From contig BLAL01000197.1 in the NCBI GenBank assembly GCA_015698045.1, positions 992,001-1,056,000 on the forward strand: 64,000 nt of DNA, read 5' to 3'. The DNA comes from Rhizophagus clarus. Lineage: Eukaryota > Glomeromycota > Glomeromycetes > Glomerales > Glomeraceae. Positions 1-12,462 of this stretch are shown here, one piece after another. Within the stretch, counting starts at the first letter, position 1; every line of letters starts with the position of its first letter. A program made the translations under genes and the position numbers. The notes beneath the pieces are model-generated. The model did no database searches, was not told where the DNA came from, and saw only the letters and a list, made by a program, of their open reading frames with translations.

Positions 1-2554
1 AGGATAAAATAAATATGAAAGACAACAATATGCTCTTAATTATATTGAAAATAATAAATAAACATACAATAAAATATGAAGTTGGAGTTTGTAAAGATGA
101 AAATTGTCAAAATTTGAATATTTCTAAACGCTAAAAAATTATTTGTTTCACGAACAATTTTAATATTTCTTGCGCTATTATATATATAAGCGCAATGGTT
201 GACTGTGAGTCAGGTATTTAACATTTCCTCTTGCTGCAAAAATTACAAATCGAAAAAAATATCATCTTTATTGCAGCCATGCTTATCAGAAAAGTATCCA
301 TAATTTCTATATACTAATGACAATAAAATAACATTAATTGGACCAATTTTCCAAATCAGCCGATATATATTAATATATATTATAATTTTTTCCAAAAAAG
401 CAAACCATTTAACTCTCTTAATTGATTAGTTTGAACGTTTGATATTGTTTTATACAAGATGCTGATTAGCCTAGATATAAGCTGTAGGTCGATTTCATAT
501 TGTTAAAAACAAAAAAAAACAAAAATTAAAATGTTGTTGGACGGGTAAAAATGCTTAACAAAATTGGCGTTCATGGATATAATGCATCAATTTTGTTTTG
601 CATAAAATAAATATGTAAATAAATTTTTTCATGTATAACAAACTTTAACAAGATATTGTTCTGTATATGTGGTGAAAATAATGTATTTTTTTTCACGTAA
701 AACAAACAGAAACAACATTTTTTTCATGTAAATTATTAATTATAATTATAAAAATTTTTGTGTACGTCCCATATATAAATTAATAAAGATATAAGTAAGA
801 CGTATGAAATTTAATGTCACATTAATGTTAAAAATAAACATAAGATTTATGAAATTAAATTATCGAATTTATTTGCTATTGTTTTGATTCTTCAATACTT
901 ACGTTTCTTGTCTATTATATAATTTGGCTTATGTCCGTAAGACGTGTTAAAAATGGCTGTTTCATTGTGTAATAAGCAAAACATATTATTCAGTTCTTAC
1001 TGGTTCAAGCTAAGTAGTTTGAACCACTAATCTTATTTTCTAAAATTTGAAAGTCCTTCTTTTAAAATCCTATCCCGTAAAAAAAGAGCAAGTCTATCGT
1101 GCCATTTTTTTTAAATAACCGTCCGCTAGTTGTCTCTTGTAGCAGTAGTAGTGGTAAAAAATTAATTGTTCATTTATTTTATTTTTTTATTTTATTTTTT
1201 TTTTTTTGAACTTTGGATTCACTAGAATTCTATTTTTATTTTCTTATGAGACTCTACATTACCGAAACCCTAAAACACTTTCGAAAATATTATTTTTTTT
1301 ATTTTTATACGTAGAACTCATGCATACGATTTGGTGGTAATGGGCGTAAGTTTATACTGTATTTTCAAACCTTTTTTTTTTTAGGAAACATTTCACTAAC
1401 GTTTCTTTTTTTCTTTATAGACTCCGATGAATTATTTCAAACCACCTTTTCTTTAAGAAATGATTCAATTCTTAAGTGATCGGTGTAAGTTATGATACTT
1501 TCTAAACTATTTTCTTTCTTAAGAAACATATTGCCAATGATTCCTTTGTAGATTTCGGCGTAATCATAAAGTCAATATAACCGCAGTAATCACAAATAAA
1601 CTTTTAACTGAAAACACTTGATTTATATCACATGTAGTAATTATCATTAAAGTTTTTAAAAATTTCTTTAAAGAAAATTTTTCATCTTGAATTAATATAG
1701 ATAAAATAACTAGATATATTTGTGTCAATTGCTAAATGAACTCTATTCTGACATATTAGTGAATATCTTAGTTATAATCAAGATATCCAGATATAGATTT
1801 TTTTGACCGATAGTCATCCTAAAGATTCTCTGTTAAGCCTGCACAAACTCTTAATTCTGATAATTTCTGCTAAAGTTAATTATAATACTAGCAGAAATGA
1901 TTTATTTTTGATGATAATATCCATAATAGAAAATTATTGAAATAAAATTTATTTTTTTATTTTTTTTTATTATTAAATGAAGCAAAATAATTGATAAAAT
2001 CATAAAATTATGTATTGAATACAATAAATTTTTATTATTTTTTTTTTTTTTAGTAATTATTGTTAAATTTATATATTGTTTTACTGATTTATTCGAGTAC
2101 ATATCTGTTAACTGCTAAGTGAGATGCTGGATACCATTCAATTTACCAAAAAAAATTTTTAATTGTTATCTGAACAAAAATTCTTAATGGTGTACTAACT
2201 GGATAAAATTACTAATTTATCGGATCTTTAGCTATAATTAAGTAGAAAGTAATTTTTGAAACGAAGATAAATCATCATATTAATTAACATTAAAATATCA
2301 AATAATTATATTTAAAAAATTTTCTTATTTGACAATGCCAACATGACAATATTGTAGTAGGATTATGTTAAATTATTAATCCTATAAAGTTCAATTATTG
2401 ACTGTTATAAGTGTTATTTAACAAAATAATTTATCAAAATTTTTGCACATGATTAATCAAGTTTAATTCTTAATCGCAACGTCTAATAACTTATGAAAAA
2501 GGGGTTGATACTTCGTAAAAGTTAAAAAGATATATATATAATAACATTTCTAAA
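1..2554. other. AT-rich intergenic DNA, no gene seen
   Basis: I see no convincing coding exon on either strand. The stretch holds homopolymer runs (long T runs near 1,190-1,210, 1,370 and 2,040). Between about 1,320 and 1,570 a loosely repeated block of roughly 115-130 bp recurs, with T-rich tracts ending in AG and GTAAGT-like steps. It resembles in style the degenerate array at 52.7-53.5 kb. Confidence 0.5.
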
Positions 2555-4806
2555 TTATGAATTTTCTAGATCTGTTGCTTTTTGATATAATTCAATTGCC
2601 TTTGGATCATTAATACTGGTTCCAATCCCATATTTATAGCAATATGCTAAGTTTTTTATTCCACTCACATTTTCTAAATCTGCTGCCTTTTGATATAATT
2701 CAAATGCTTTTTGTTCATTAACGTCAGTTCCAACGCCATTTTTGTAGCAACTTGCTAAATTATTTATTGCATATGAACTTTCTAAATCTGCTGCTTTTTG
2801 ATATAATTCAAACGCTTTTTGTTCATTAAGTTCAGTTCCGGTCCCGTTTTCATAACAAGTACCTAAATTATTTAATCCACCAGAGTTTCCTAAATTTGCT
2901 GCTTTTTGATATGATTCAAATGCTTTTTGTTCATTAATCTTAGTTCCAATTCCAAGATCATAGCAATACCCCAACAGATTTATTCCACTTGAATATCCTT
3001 TTTTTGCTAGTTTGTTAGATAATGCAAATGCTTCATAATAATTATTACCAATATTAAATCCATCCATATAAATAGTGGCAAGATCAAAATGAGCTGCATT
3101 ATTATCTAATTTTACTGCTTTTTGAAATAATTCTAATGCTTTTTGTATATTTACTTTTGATCCAATTCCATGAAGATTAAAATATCCAAGTAGATAAATA
3201 AAATTTGAATCATTTTGATTATTCAAGAGAAAAAAATAGAACTCTTGTAAATTCAATTCATGATTATTAATATAATTAAGAACAACTTGTTTTCTTACTT
3301 TTTCTTCTTTTCCTTCATTTACTTCCTTAAAATATATATCAACCAATTCATCAATTATAATACTTAAATCTTCTTTAAAAATATTTCTAATAATAATATA
3401 AGTTATAGGTTCTATTTCTTTTATATTTATTTTATTAAAATTTTTAATGATTTGTTTTTCGTGAAATAAATTATTATCAGTATTTGTTATATTAATCTCT
3501 TCCAAATTATTAATTTGATATTTATTTGATAATTGAGAATAATTAATGTCTTCTTGATAATAATCCATTACTATATTTGATTTTGTAATAATTTCTTTTA
3601 ACTTAATAACAACTTGGTTCATATTTGGTCGATCGTTCTGTTCATTTTTCCAACATTCTAACAAATATGAAAATAAAACATTAAAATTATTAGATCAATA
3701 ATATAAATTCAAACACATTACCAAAAATCATGATATATACCAATGTATAGATTAGAATAATCGATAGGAGTATCTGAAACAATTTTTTCTCTATATCCTT
3801 CTAAAATTCGTGTAGCTAAACCATCATCATACATTTCATTTTTAAATGGTGGTAAACCACTTGATATCTCCCACAAAAGAACTCCAATACTGTAAACATC
3901 ACTCTTCTTATTTAATAAATATGGTTTACTAGTATTAACGAACTTTTTTGGGTCAAGATAGGGAATCACATCAGACAAGTCGAAATTTTGGTTGGATGCT
4001 TCTTTAATTCTCTCTGACAATCCGAAGTCAATTAATTTGATGGTATCTTTATAAACCAATATATTACTTGAATGCTATTACAAGAAATAATATAAGTACG
4101 TAAATTTTATGATCATTTAAAGTTACAAATGACCGAGAGTAATAAAATCAATAATAACTGAAGCGAATTACCAGATAACAATGTACAATTTCTTTGTCAT
4201 GTAAACATGATATAGTATAAACTAATTGATATGCCAAATTATATTTATTTTCCCAAGTAAGGTTTTTACAATTTTCTTTTAAATAGTTTTGAAGAGTGTT
4301 ATCACCAGCGTACTCCATTAATAAATATAACTTTAATTGACCGTTTTCATTTTCTAAAATTTCAAGGAAATGATTAATTTTGTTAATCATTTTAACTGTT
4401 AAAATATGATAGTATATTTGTACCTTTATGTGAAATTCCAAAAAATTGAATCACATTTTTATGAACGATATCGTGATGAAATTTAAACTAAATTATAAAT
4501 AATATAATTATCTTAATAATACTTTAAGCGATATTACTAATAATAATAAAAAAAAAAAACTGAACCTTTACTATTGTATTATATGATTACCTCATGAACA
4601 ATTTCTTTTACGGTTATATCGTTAAAATCATATGATTTTAATGTAAAATATTGTTCCGAATTCTTCATATTTGTATGATAAATTTCTTCGAAATTACTTT
4701 TTTTAATCCTTTCAATATTATGAAAATTTTTGTATTCGTAATATTTTATATACTTTTTAGAGATAACTTCTTCAATCAATTTATTCGGATTTTTAACAGC
4801 TTGCAT
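2555..4806 (-). CDS. Pseudokinase with C-terminal Sel1 repeats (five exons)
   Basis: Predicted exons on the minus strand are 4806-4591, 4487-4424, 4353-4172, 4074-3741 and 3657-2555. All junctions are GT-AG and keep one frame of about 632 residues. Exons 1-4 encode a kinase-like fold: the ATP-binding lysine lies in YFTLKSY, the aLVMEY-like hinge is LLMEYAGDNTL, DFG is present (KLIDFGLSERI), and a DVYSIGVLLWEISSG segment follows. The glycine loop is degenerate, and the catalytic HRDL motif reads HCYL, formed across the exon 3/4 junction (HCYL-HSSN). Catalysis is therefore unlikely. Exon 5 gives the end of the kinase (ECWKNEQNDRPNMNQ), a helical linker and six Sel1 repeats of about 36 residues. 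In Glomeromycotina such kinase-Sel1 proteins form a very large family, presumed to be signalling or scaffold proteins. An additional 5' exon upstream of the chosen ATG cannot be excluded. Confidence 0.8.
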
Positions 4807-4860
4807 TTTATTAATTTTTTGATATAAGAGTAAAAATAGAATAATACAGTATTTATGCAA

Positions 4861-6479
4861 ATCAAATATTTTATGTATTTTGTGTATAGTATCACCAATT
4901 AATTGCTGATCAGTGCATTGATTTTCGGAGAATTATTTATCCTTACCAGTATTTTTCATCATGCACACGTCATGTATTGCATTATAATAACACGTGAGAC
5001 AACTGAGCTGAGACGTGATCAAATTATATTATATGTTGGGTAATATTATAAATAATGTATAATATTATAATGAAGACAGCGAATTTCAATATAAAGTGCC
5101 TGAAAGTGTTAAAAATTAAAAATAAATATAATGATAGAGTAAAATTACATTATTTTATAGAGCTATTAAATTTAATTAAACTATTTTACTATTTTTGCTT
5201 CTTTATTATATGTGAAAGTAATTAACACACTTTACCTGAAATAGAAGTATCTTTTTATTTATTTATTTTTTATTTTATTCTCAGACATTTGATCATAAGA
5301 TTATGGTAAGACTCACACTATCACTATTCTTATCTAGATTGATATTGTAGTAAAAAATATTTTTTTATTAATAAACTGGTTATAATTTGTACCGTATGAA
5401 AAACAATTAGCTGTACTGGATATAAAGTTATACAACGCGTTTTCATCTATTTGTGAATAAATTTAGAGCTTAAACCTCTACTTTACAACTTAAGTACAAG
5501 TTTTGGCTTGATGAATTTAAGTCAATATTCTTTGATATACTAAATAAAAATGATATAAATTACATGGATGGTATAACGATTTTAGCCATATATTTACAAC
5601 TTTATATTTACGGTAATATTCTAATTATTCTTTTAACTGTATCTAATTGTAATATCATAAGGAATTTATAATATATTTCATTCATGTGATACTTGTCAAT
5701 TTTATCGAGAATTTCAGTACATACAGTACAAGACAGAAATTTTTAGGGGTTATTTTTTACGAAATATTCTTAACTTTATTACAAATTTTTTATAATATAA
5801 ATGTATTTTTGTAAACTAAAAATTTTCAATAATTATTATCTACCTTGGATACAATAGCTGCTAAAAGGTCACCCATTTATAGTCACAGATAACACTAACA
5901 ATTCTTATCTAAAAATAACAATGAATTCTATGAAAGATATATTCATACTACCTCAACGTACTTTGACTTTACATAAATAACGCTCAGAATCAAGTGACCA
6001 CAATCAACAAATGAAATGATTCTAACCAACAACGTCGCAGTAAATTGATCTACAGTTTATTATACAGTATATTTTGTAAAGAATTGAAAAAAATATCATA
6101 TGATATCAAAGTCATCTGTATCAGATATTTTTTTGAACAAAAAGTTTTGGCAAATTCATTTTCTTGTACGTGTTGTTGGTATTTAATCACTCGTAATGTA
6201 TTGAGTTCCTTGCTATGCATTTTGTGATCCACTTGAAAGTTTCAAAAAAATTTGACACAAGTTCGAGATATAAATATACAAATATCGGCCATAGAATTCT
6301 TTGCAATTCGTCCTTAAACTTATCTAGCAACCCTTCAATCCATATCCTTAAAGCAGAATAACTTTGTTTATAATTTCCAGTGGGTTTATATTAGTGTAAT
6401 TAGGATAATTGTGAATGTAATTATGTAACTAATTCAACTTGTAAAATATGCGAATATAGTAAGTATCCTTAAAATTAAA
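4861..6479. other. Intergenic DNA, no gene seen
   Basis: AT-rich sequence without a supportable ORF or repeat. Two 60-codon frames near 6,050-6,230 lie opposite each other and look like chance. Confidence 0.5.
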
Positions 6480-6482
6480 TAA

Positions 6483-7814
6483 ATTAAAACCGACAAAAAG
6501 ATTTATTGAAGCAGTAAAAGACGTTATAAAATCCGATGATCCTAGAAATCTCAAAGGAATAACAGAAAGATTTGGAAAATTCATTCTAACTGAAATTATT
6601 TTAGGCAGAAGATTTTTAATAAAAAAATCAAATGCTTCAAGAGAATATATGGAAAAAAACTCTAACGAAGCAGCGGCAAGTGCAGGTGTTCGGGATACAG
6701 ATATTACAGCGAGAAAAAAGTTTATCAAAATGTGGAATAAAAAAAATTCTTTTATTAATGAAGGATTCGAATTAATTGGAGGAGATCAGTTGGGTTATAA
6801 AGATTTTGATGAAACAGAATGGTCTAGAACTTTAGAAGATTTTAGTAAATAGGGATGCATAAAATTTGGAAAACCAATTAGTATATTTGAATCTTTACCT
6901 GACAATTTACGTAGAGAAGTCTTAGAATTGGCGGAAAAATAATTCATTATTCAATTGTTGAAGATATTCCTACCTATAAATTAAGAGAATATGGAATGTC
7001 AAAATAATTTGAATTAAAAATACCAGATTTTATTTCGGAAACTTTTTATAATAAGAAGCTGATTGTAGTATTTTTGCAACAGTAATTGATACTGAAAGAA
7101 CGAAAAAAGATTACTTTTGCTGTCTAATTCTTTGCCCGTCGATTGGAAATCCAAAACTTCTGATTCATTGTATTCAGAAAAGACAAAGGTTTAGATATCG
7201 GGAATGTAACATGGATGATTATCGGTTATGTTACAAATTTTAATCTTAATCAATTAGATTTTAATATTAAATTGAAAATTCAAAGTGATAAATTTATCTC
7301 ATCAAATTGTCGAAAACAATATGTAAAATATTTATTAGATTTTGAATTTAGAAAAAATTTTCATTGTATTGGAATTCCTATTATAAAAGATCCGCCAAAA
7401 GATTCTTTTGTAATTGGACATCATTTTTTCAATGATCAAGAAAATAGAAAAATTGGTTCATACATATTTTCTTATTGCTTTGAAAAGAGACATTATGTAA
7501 ATTTGCCAGATTTTACTTTTAATACACTTTTAATTTTGAGTCACCCTAAATCTGGAATGTTACATTTTAAAGATCGTAATAAGAGAATATTATTTATTAA
7601 ACCTAAACCAAAATATATTAGTTTATGTACTAGTAGAGAAGATATTTGTGGTCCAATTTTTATGAAACAAAAAGCCAATATAATTAAAAAAATAGATATT
7701 GAAGTTGATGATAATTGTGAAATAGGGGATAATTGTATTTGTAAAAACAAGACATTGAAGGAATCAGAAAATGACTTGAAGTTTATATACTTTGTTCCGA
7801 AAAACACAAATTAA
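6483..7814 (+). pseudogene. MACPF/DUF7431-like gene, broken
   Basis: From about 6,490 the frame reads AVKDVIKSDDPRNLKGITERF and continues to an in-frame TAG at 6,850. After it the frame gives FGKPISIFESLPDNLRREV and stops again. A second piece, 7,215-7,814 (199 codons), contains WMIIGYVTNFNLNQLDFNI and CIGIPIIKDPPKDSFVIGHHF and looks like the C-terminal half of the same protein. The phrases about a deviating 'ERFGKFILTEIILG' strand and a late 'IGHHFF' segment match, from memory, the large Rhizophagus family annotated as DUF7431/MACPF-like proteins. Stops and frameshifts between the halves, and no clear start, indicate a decayed copy. Some breaks could be unrecognised introns. Confidence 0.5.
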
Positions 7815-8837
7815 ATATACATTTTAGATGAGCGTATGAACGAAGCGCAATTAATGGTTAACGCGTGATTTTTGATTTAAAAACATTCATTGAGATAAAT
7901 ACAAATGTAAATATTAGACATTTTAATTAGTATTCATTCATTACATTATCAATATCATAAACATTTCATGTAACAATTATATAACAGATAAGATTATTAT
8001 TTTTGTAATAAAGTATATATTTTAACTTTGTAATTGAAAAATATTGCTTGTCAAATATATCGCAGGCTACAACTTCATACACCCCGGGTACAAGCGTCAA
8101 CTGACCTCTAAAAATTTACAACCACAATATTCGGTAAATCTAATAAAATAATCCTATATGAGTATATGGTGAATAACATTAATTCGCATAATATGCTTCC
8201 TTATTATCGATGATGATGTAATTAGAGGTACAAACTTGAGGGTTGTAACTACTTAACTAATTACGACCATATGACTTAATTAGTTACGTCACAGTTTTAT
8301 ATATGTTATTTACCGATAAATTTCTGCAACAGATTCATTTTATTGATTCCCATTCTGTCCAATCATAATCGGCGGGAAACATAAATTTTTTCACTGACCA
8401 GTCGCTGATTCAGGCAAACATTTTATTAAATTAGTCAAACAACTTTTAGAGTTTGATTTAAAATAAAAGTTTTTGCGGGTCGGATTTATATGGATGAGAA
8501 CTAAAAATTTTACTTGTTTGTCTATATCAACTTGTGGCGAGATTAACGTACACTTAATTATAATAATTATGCAGTAATTATAATCTTGAATGAATCTAAG
8601 ATTTGTTCACATATTTCAGTTATTCAAGTTAATATCTATTCAAAAGTGCGAACTAATTTTTATCACGCGTGGCGTGAAAGTCAATAAAATGATGAATGAT
8701 CGCTAGTCCATATTTGACTAAGGTGAATTTAAATATGACGTGAATCATTATACTGTATATTTGAATGACATCTTTTTACATCACAAAAAAATCTCGCTAC
8801 TGTATAGCGCTGCATATAGTACCTCCGGTACTATTCA
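7815..8837. other. Intergenic DNA, no gene seen
   Basis: AT-rich DNA with no coding signal, directly before a terminal-inverted-repeat element. Confidence 0.5.
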
Positions 8838-9381
8838 ACCCTATAAGAAATCCATATACGAAAATGATGCGTTTCGTATACATTTATCATACGTTTTTGT
8901 AGATTCCGTATAGCAATTCCGTATATTCAATACACAATTCATTTTTGAACATTTTTTCAAAAAAATTAATATATACGGAATGTATACGCCTATACGGAAT
9001 TTATACGGAATTTTTAAACTTAACAATTTTGTTGTCAGGTATCATAACACGAGATCACGTGATTATTGTTTTGTTATAAGTTTTTTGCCAACAAAACACG
9101 TCCAAACACTGACCATACTCAGCAAAATTGGAATGAAGATCCCACAACAAGTCACCACTTTTCTTATACACGAAGACATACCGAATTTCAATTTTACCAA
9201 ACCGCTTCTTTCCGCAGTTTACAAGACCATAGCGTAGCGTTCATATACGCTACATCAAGTAATTTTCGCCACCATGGCCCATGGTATAATCATGTCATAG
9301 ATTCGACATCAAATTTTAATATAGATTTCTTTTTATTTTCTTTTTGTAATTTTAGTTCATCAGTTTCTTTTCCTTTTTTTT

Positions 9382-9580
9382 GGGGGGTGTGAATTGTAGT
9401 CCTCTTGGGCTCGGTAAGCAGATGAATTTCTGCTTCTGTTTCTCAGGCGGACAAAACTGGCTCTTTTAGAGGCGGTGATAGTTAGTTATGAATTGCATAT
9501 TGTTTGTCAATTTTGTATTAGATAACCAATATTATTTCTGTCCTAATTGTTTGTTCGTGTATAAAAATAAAAATAAAAAT
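9382..9580 (+). mobile_element. 5'-truncated retro-element 3' end with A-rich tail
   Basis: About 180 bp starting GGGGGGTGTGAAT and including CTCTTGGGCTCGGTAAGCAG is nearly identical to the reverse complement of 43,510-43,690, the 3' end of a retro-insertion in the Polinton. It ends in a (TAAAAA)-type A-rich tail. A 5'-truncated copy of the same family explains this. The region just upstream (about 9,060-9,380) is less AT-rich and has a 108-codon frame, so the copy may begin there, but no match supports it. Confidence 0.7.
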
Positions 9581-9589
9581 ATTTTTATT

Positions 9590-10345
9590 TATACCCTCCT
9601 TTTTTTATTTCCCATATTTTTTTTTTCTCTTCTCCCTCTAACTTTCTTCTAAAAATATATTTTTTTCTCTTGATTTTCTTCTCATCCGCTACTCCTTTCT
9701 TTTAATAAAAAATAACAAATTTTTTCTTTCTATTCTACTCTTTATTCCCCCCCCCCTTTTTAAAAAATTTTTTTTTTTTTCCACTTTTTTTTAAAAAAGT
9801 TTTCGTTTTTGGTTCTTTCTATTTTTTATTCCCTATTTTTATTTCTCTTTATTTTCCCCAACTTTGTTAAAAACTTTTTTTTGTTTTTATTATTCATTTT
9901 CCACCCACGCACCTCGCTCCCCTTTCTTTTGTAAATTTTTTTTTTTTTCGTTAAAGATATTATAGGGTAAGAGTCCTTTTCTTTTTAAAGATCAGGTTCA
10001 GGTTTCTTTTCTTTTGTGAGTTAGTTCATTCTTTTTTTTTTGTAAGATGCTTCAAAGACTTTCTTTTTTTGTAGGTTAATTCCGGATTTTTTTACTTTTG
10101 TAGGTAATTTAGTTTCTCTTTTTGTAGTAGATCAGTTTTGAGACTTCTTTTTCTCTGTTGTAAGTCAGTTCTTTTTGTAAGTTATTTCCTTTTCGCGGGT
10201 TGATTTTTTTTTTCATGGGTTGGTTACTTTCTTTGTGGGTTGATTTCTTTCTTTGTGAGTTGATTTCTTTCTTTGCAGGTTGATTTATTTTTTCGTGAGT
10301 TGATTTCTTTTTGTGGGTTGTTTTTTTCATGTTTTTTTTTGTAGG
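9590..10345. repeat. Pyrimidine-rich region with ~20-bp tandem repeats
   Basis: The plus strand is almost pure T/C with scattered G. From about 10,190 to 10,325 a unit like GTTGATTTCTTTCTTTGTGA repeats six to seven times with changes. The opposite-strand frame (Lys/Thr/His-rich) is a by-product of the repeat. It lies inside the TIR element 8,838-10,794. Confidence 0.6.
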
Positions 10346-10794
10346 AATGCCAACTCTTGGAGACTAGCATAGGATAATTCTAGAATTACTGTAGTATAGG
10401 GAGGAGTTTGGTTTTAAAGAAATGTAATAAGAAATGAAATATTTGTATTAAATAAAATATTATTTATTTAATTATTATTTAAATATTGATTTAATAATAT
10501 AATAAAACATATTCAATGAAAATATTATCATTTAAAAATTAAAATTAAATAATAAAATTTATATTATAAATTACATTAAAAAAATGTATAATTTATGTAA
10601 TTTTCAGTATTTTTCAGTATATAAACCGTAATTTTATGATACGGAATTGGACAGATTTCCGTATCACGTATTTTTTTACGTATATATTTTTTACGGAAAA
10701 TTCTACATTTATTATACGATAATCATACAATATTCATATGACTTTTTCCGTATAAAAAAACGTATAAATTCCTTATCCAATTTTTTTATAGGGT

Positions 10795-11528
10795 AGTAAA
10801 AAGAGCAATAAAAATCTTTTCAATATAGCAAAAGAAGAATTCTTTTTATAATTCAATTAAAATAACCATTTATTGTACATGATGTTAAATGTTTTTACCT
10901 GTATATAAATTAAACAAACAGTACACAATGCATATAAATCATTTTATTAATATTCATTCAAAAAAATAAATTTGCTGACTTTATTTGCTGATTTACTATT
11001 TCATTGACATGACATTTTTTTCATGATCCACCATTAAAATAGTATTATAAATAGTAAATTGTGAATAGCAACCGAAATTGTAATTTTTTTAAAAAAGTAA
11101 TTTATATAAATACTATATATACATCTGCCTATTTTAATGAAAAAAAAAATAATACATGTGTTTTGTTAATACACATATTTTAATTTGTAAATTTCAAATA
11201 TTAAATCTTTATTCTCCTCTTACTACTGTGTTTTATGTTTAAAAATTTTCCATCTTTTACTATATTTATCAATCAGGCTGCTTAAAAAGCGATTCAGATC
11301 GATCTTTAAATAATACAAATGAATCTGCTTAAAAGTCCAATTCACTATAACTTTTAAATGGAGGGGCTTTCTATAATAATTACACAATTGGCATCTTTTT
11401 TTTGGTACATAAATAACCTTTTAATTAATTTTTGATGCATAGTTAATATTAGATAATTTCTTATTTTTCATTTCTGAGACAAGATTTCTTTCGATTTGCT
11501 AAGAAAGCAACGATATTTATAACCATTT
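10795..11528. other. Intergenic DNA, no gene seen
   Basis: AT-rich sequence between two TIR elements; no ORF, RNA gene or repeat that I can support. Confidence 0.5.
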
Positions 11529-12059
11529 CCCTATAAAAAATGTGTGTCCAGATAATGTCCAGAAAATGTCTGGAAAAATTATCTAAAATATTGTCCAGAA
11601 ATTCTGGACACTATGTGTCCTGAAACTATTCCGAAAACACCTTATTTTTGGGATATTAGAAAATTGTCCATAAATTGTCCGGAAATGTATTTTCATAAAA
11701 TTTGTCACAAAAGATGATCAATGGATAGATGATCATCATTATTCCCTAACCCAAAATTTTTATATTATAGATATATAGTATTTTTGCCTGCTCTGCAATT
11801 TTAATTAGTACGACAGAAAAGGTTTTGAATGTCAGTTTTGTGCTTTTTGAATTTTTTACAAAATTAATTTATCCTTTTTTGGAAATAGTATCCAGAATTT
11901 GTCCAGGCTTGACTGTCCAGAATTTGTCCAAACTTTTATACCGAACAAATACTGGACAAAGTTAGGACATGTGTGTCAGACGTGTACCAAAAAAGTGGAC
12001 ATTTTCCGGATACAACAGATTTATTCCAGACATTTTCCGGACATTTATTTTTTATAGGG
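11529..12059. mobile_element. Non-autonomous TIR element (CCCTATAAAAAAT ends)
   Basis: The ends CCCTATAAAAAATG and TTTTTTATAGGG are inverted. Both subterminal zones are packed with TGTCCAGAAAATGTCTGGA-like motifs in opposite orientation. No transposase is encoded in its 531 bp. It is flanked by TTT on both sides, which could be a 3-bp target duplication but is weak evidence in T-rich DNA. Confidence 0.65.
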
Positions 12060-12462
12060 TTTCCTTTGTATTTATAAAAAATAAGAAATTAAAAAAACTA
12101 TTTTCCATATACAAAAATAAGACATATACGATATCAGAGTACGATTTTTTAATAAATAGTACTGTATTTATAATTAAATTTTTTCCGTTCAAATGGTATA
12201 AATATATTTATGTCACAAAAATTCGATATACAAGAGAATGATAATACAAAATATTTATAATTATTTATTTGTCTGCCTTTTTTTTTTATTAAAACAACAT
12301 TTAATTTCTAGATAATAAAATAATTTTTCTCAATAAATAGTTTAAAGCTGACATATAAAACTATGAACAAGTGAATCCACCAGTTCAAACATAAAGGCTT
12401 AAGCATTGTGATATACCGTATTACGATATTTATATTAGTCACTTATAGCAAAAAATACAAAC
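12060..12462. other. 3' flank of Sel1 gene, no gene seen
   Basis: AT-rich sequence downstream of the minus-strand Sel1 gene, with nothing else visible. Confidence 0.5.

Larger units (their letters stand above)
8838..10794. mobile_element. TIR element starting ACCCTATAA, with TATACGGAAT subterminal repeats
   Basis: The left end (ACCCTATAAGAAAT) and right end (reverse complement ACCCTATAAAAAAAT) are inverted. Both subterminal regions carry many copies of a TATACGGAAT-like motif in opposite orientations (about 8,860-9,020 and 10,610-10,790). The interior is not a transposase. It contains a retro-element 3' end at about 9,382-9,580 and a long pyrimidine-rich stretch. I could not find a convincing target duplication, so the superfamily is open. 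The element at 11,529-12,059 begins with the same CCCTATAAAAAAT end. Confidence 0.6.

Noticed and set aside
8980-9392. Overlapping 85- and 108-codon ORFs on the plus strand
   Set aside because: They overlap in different frames and match no motif I know. At most they are the end of the retro-element ORF whose 3' region follows.
10109-10330. Lys/Thr/His-rich 73-codon ORF on the minus strand
   Set aside because: It is the complement of a pyrimidine-rich tandem repeat and has no independent coding evidence.
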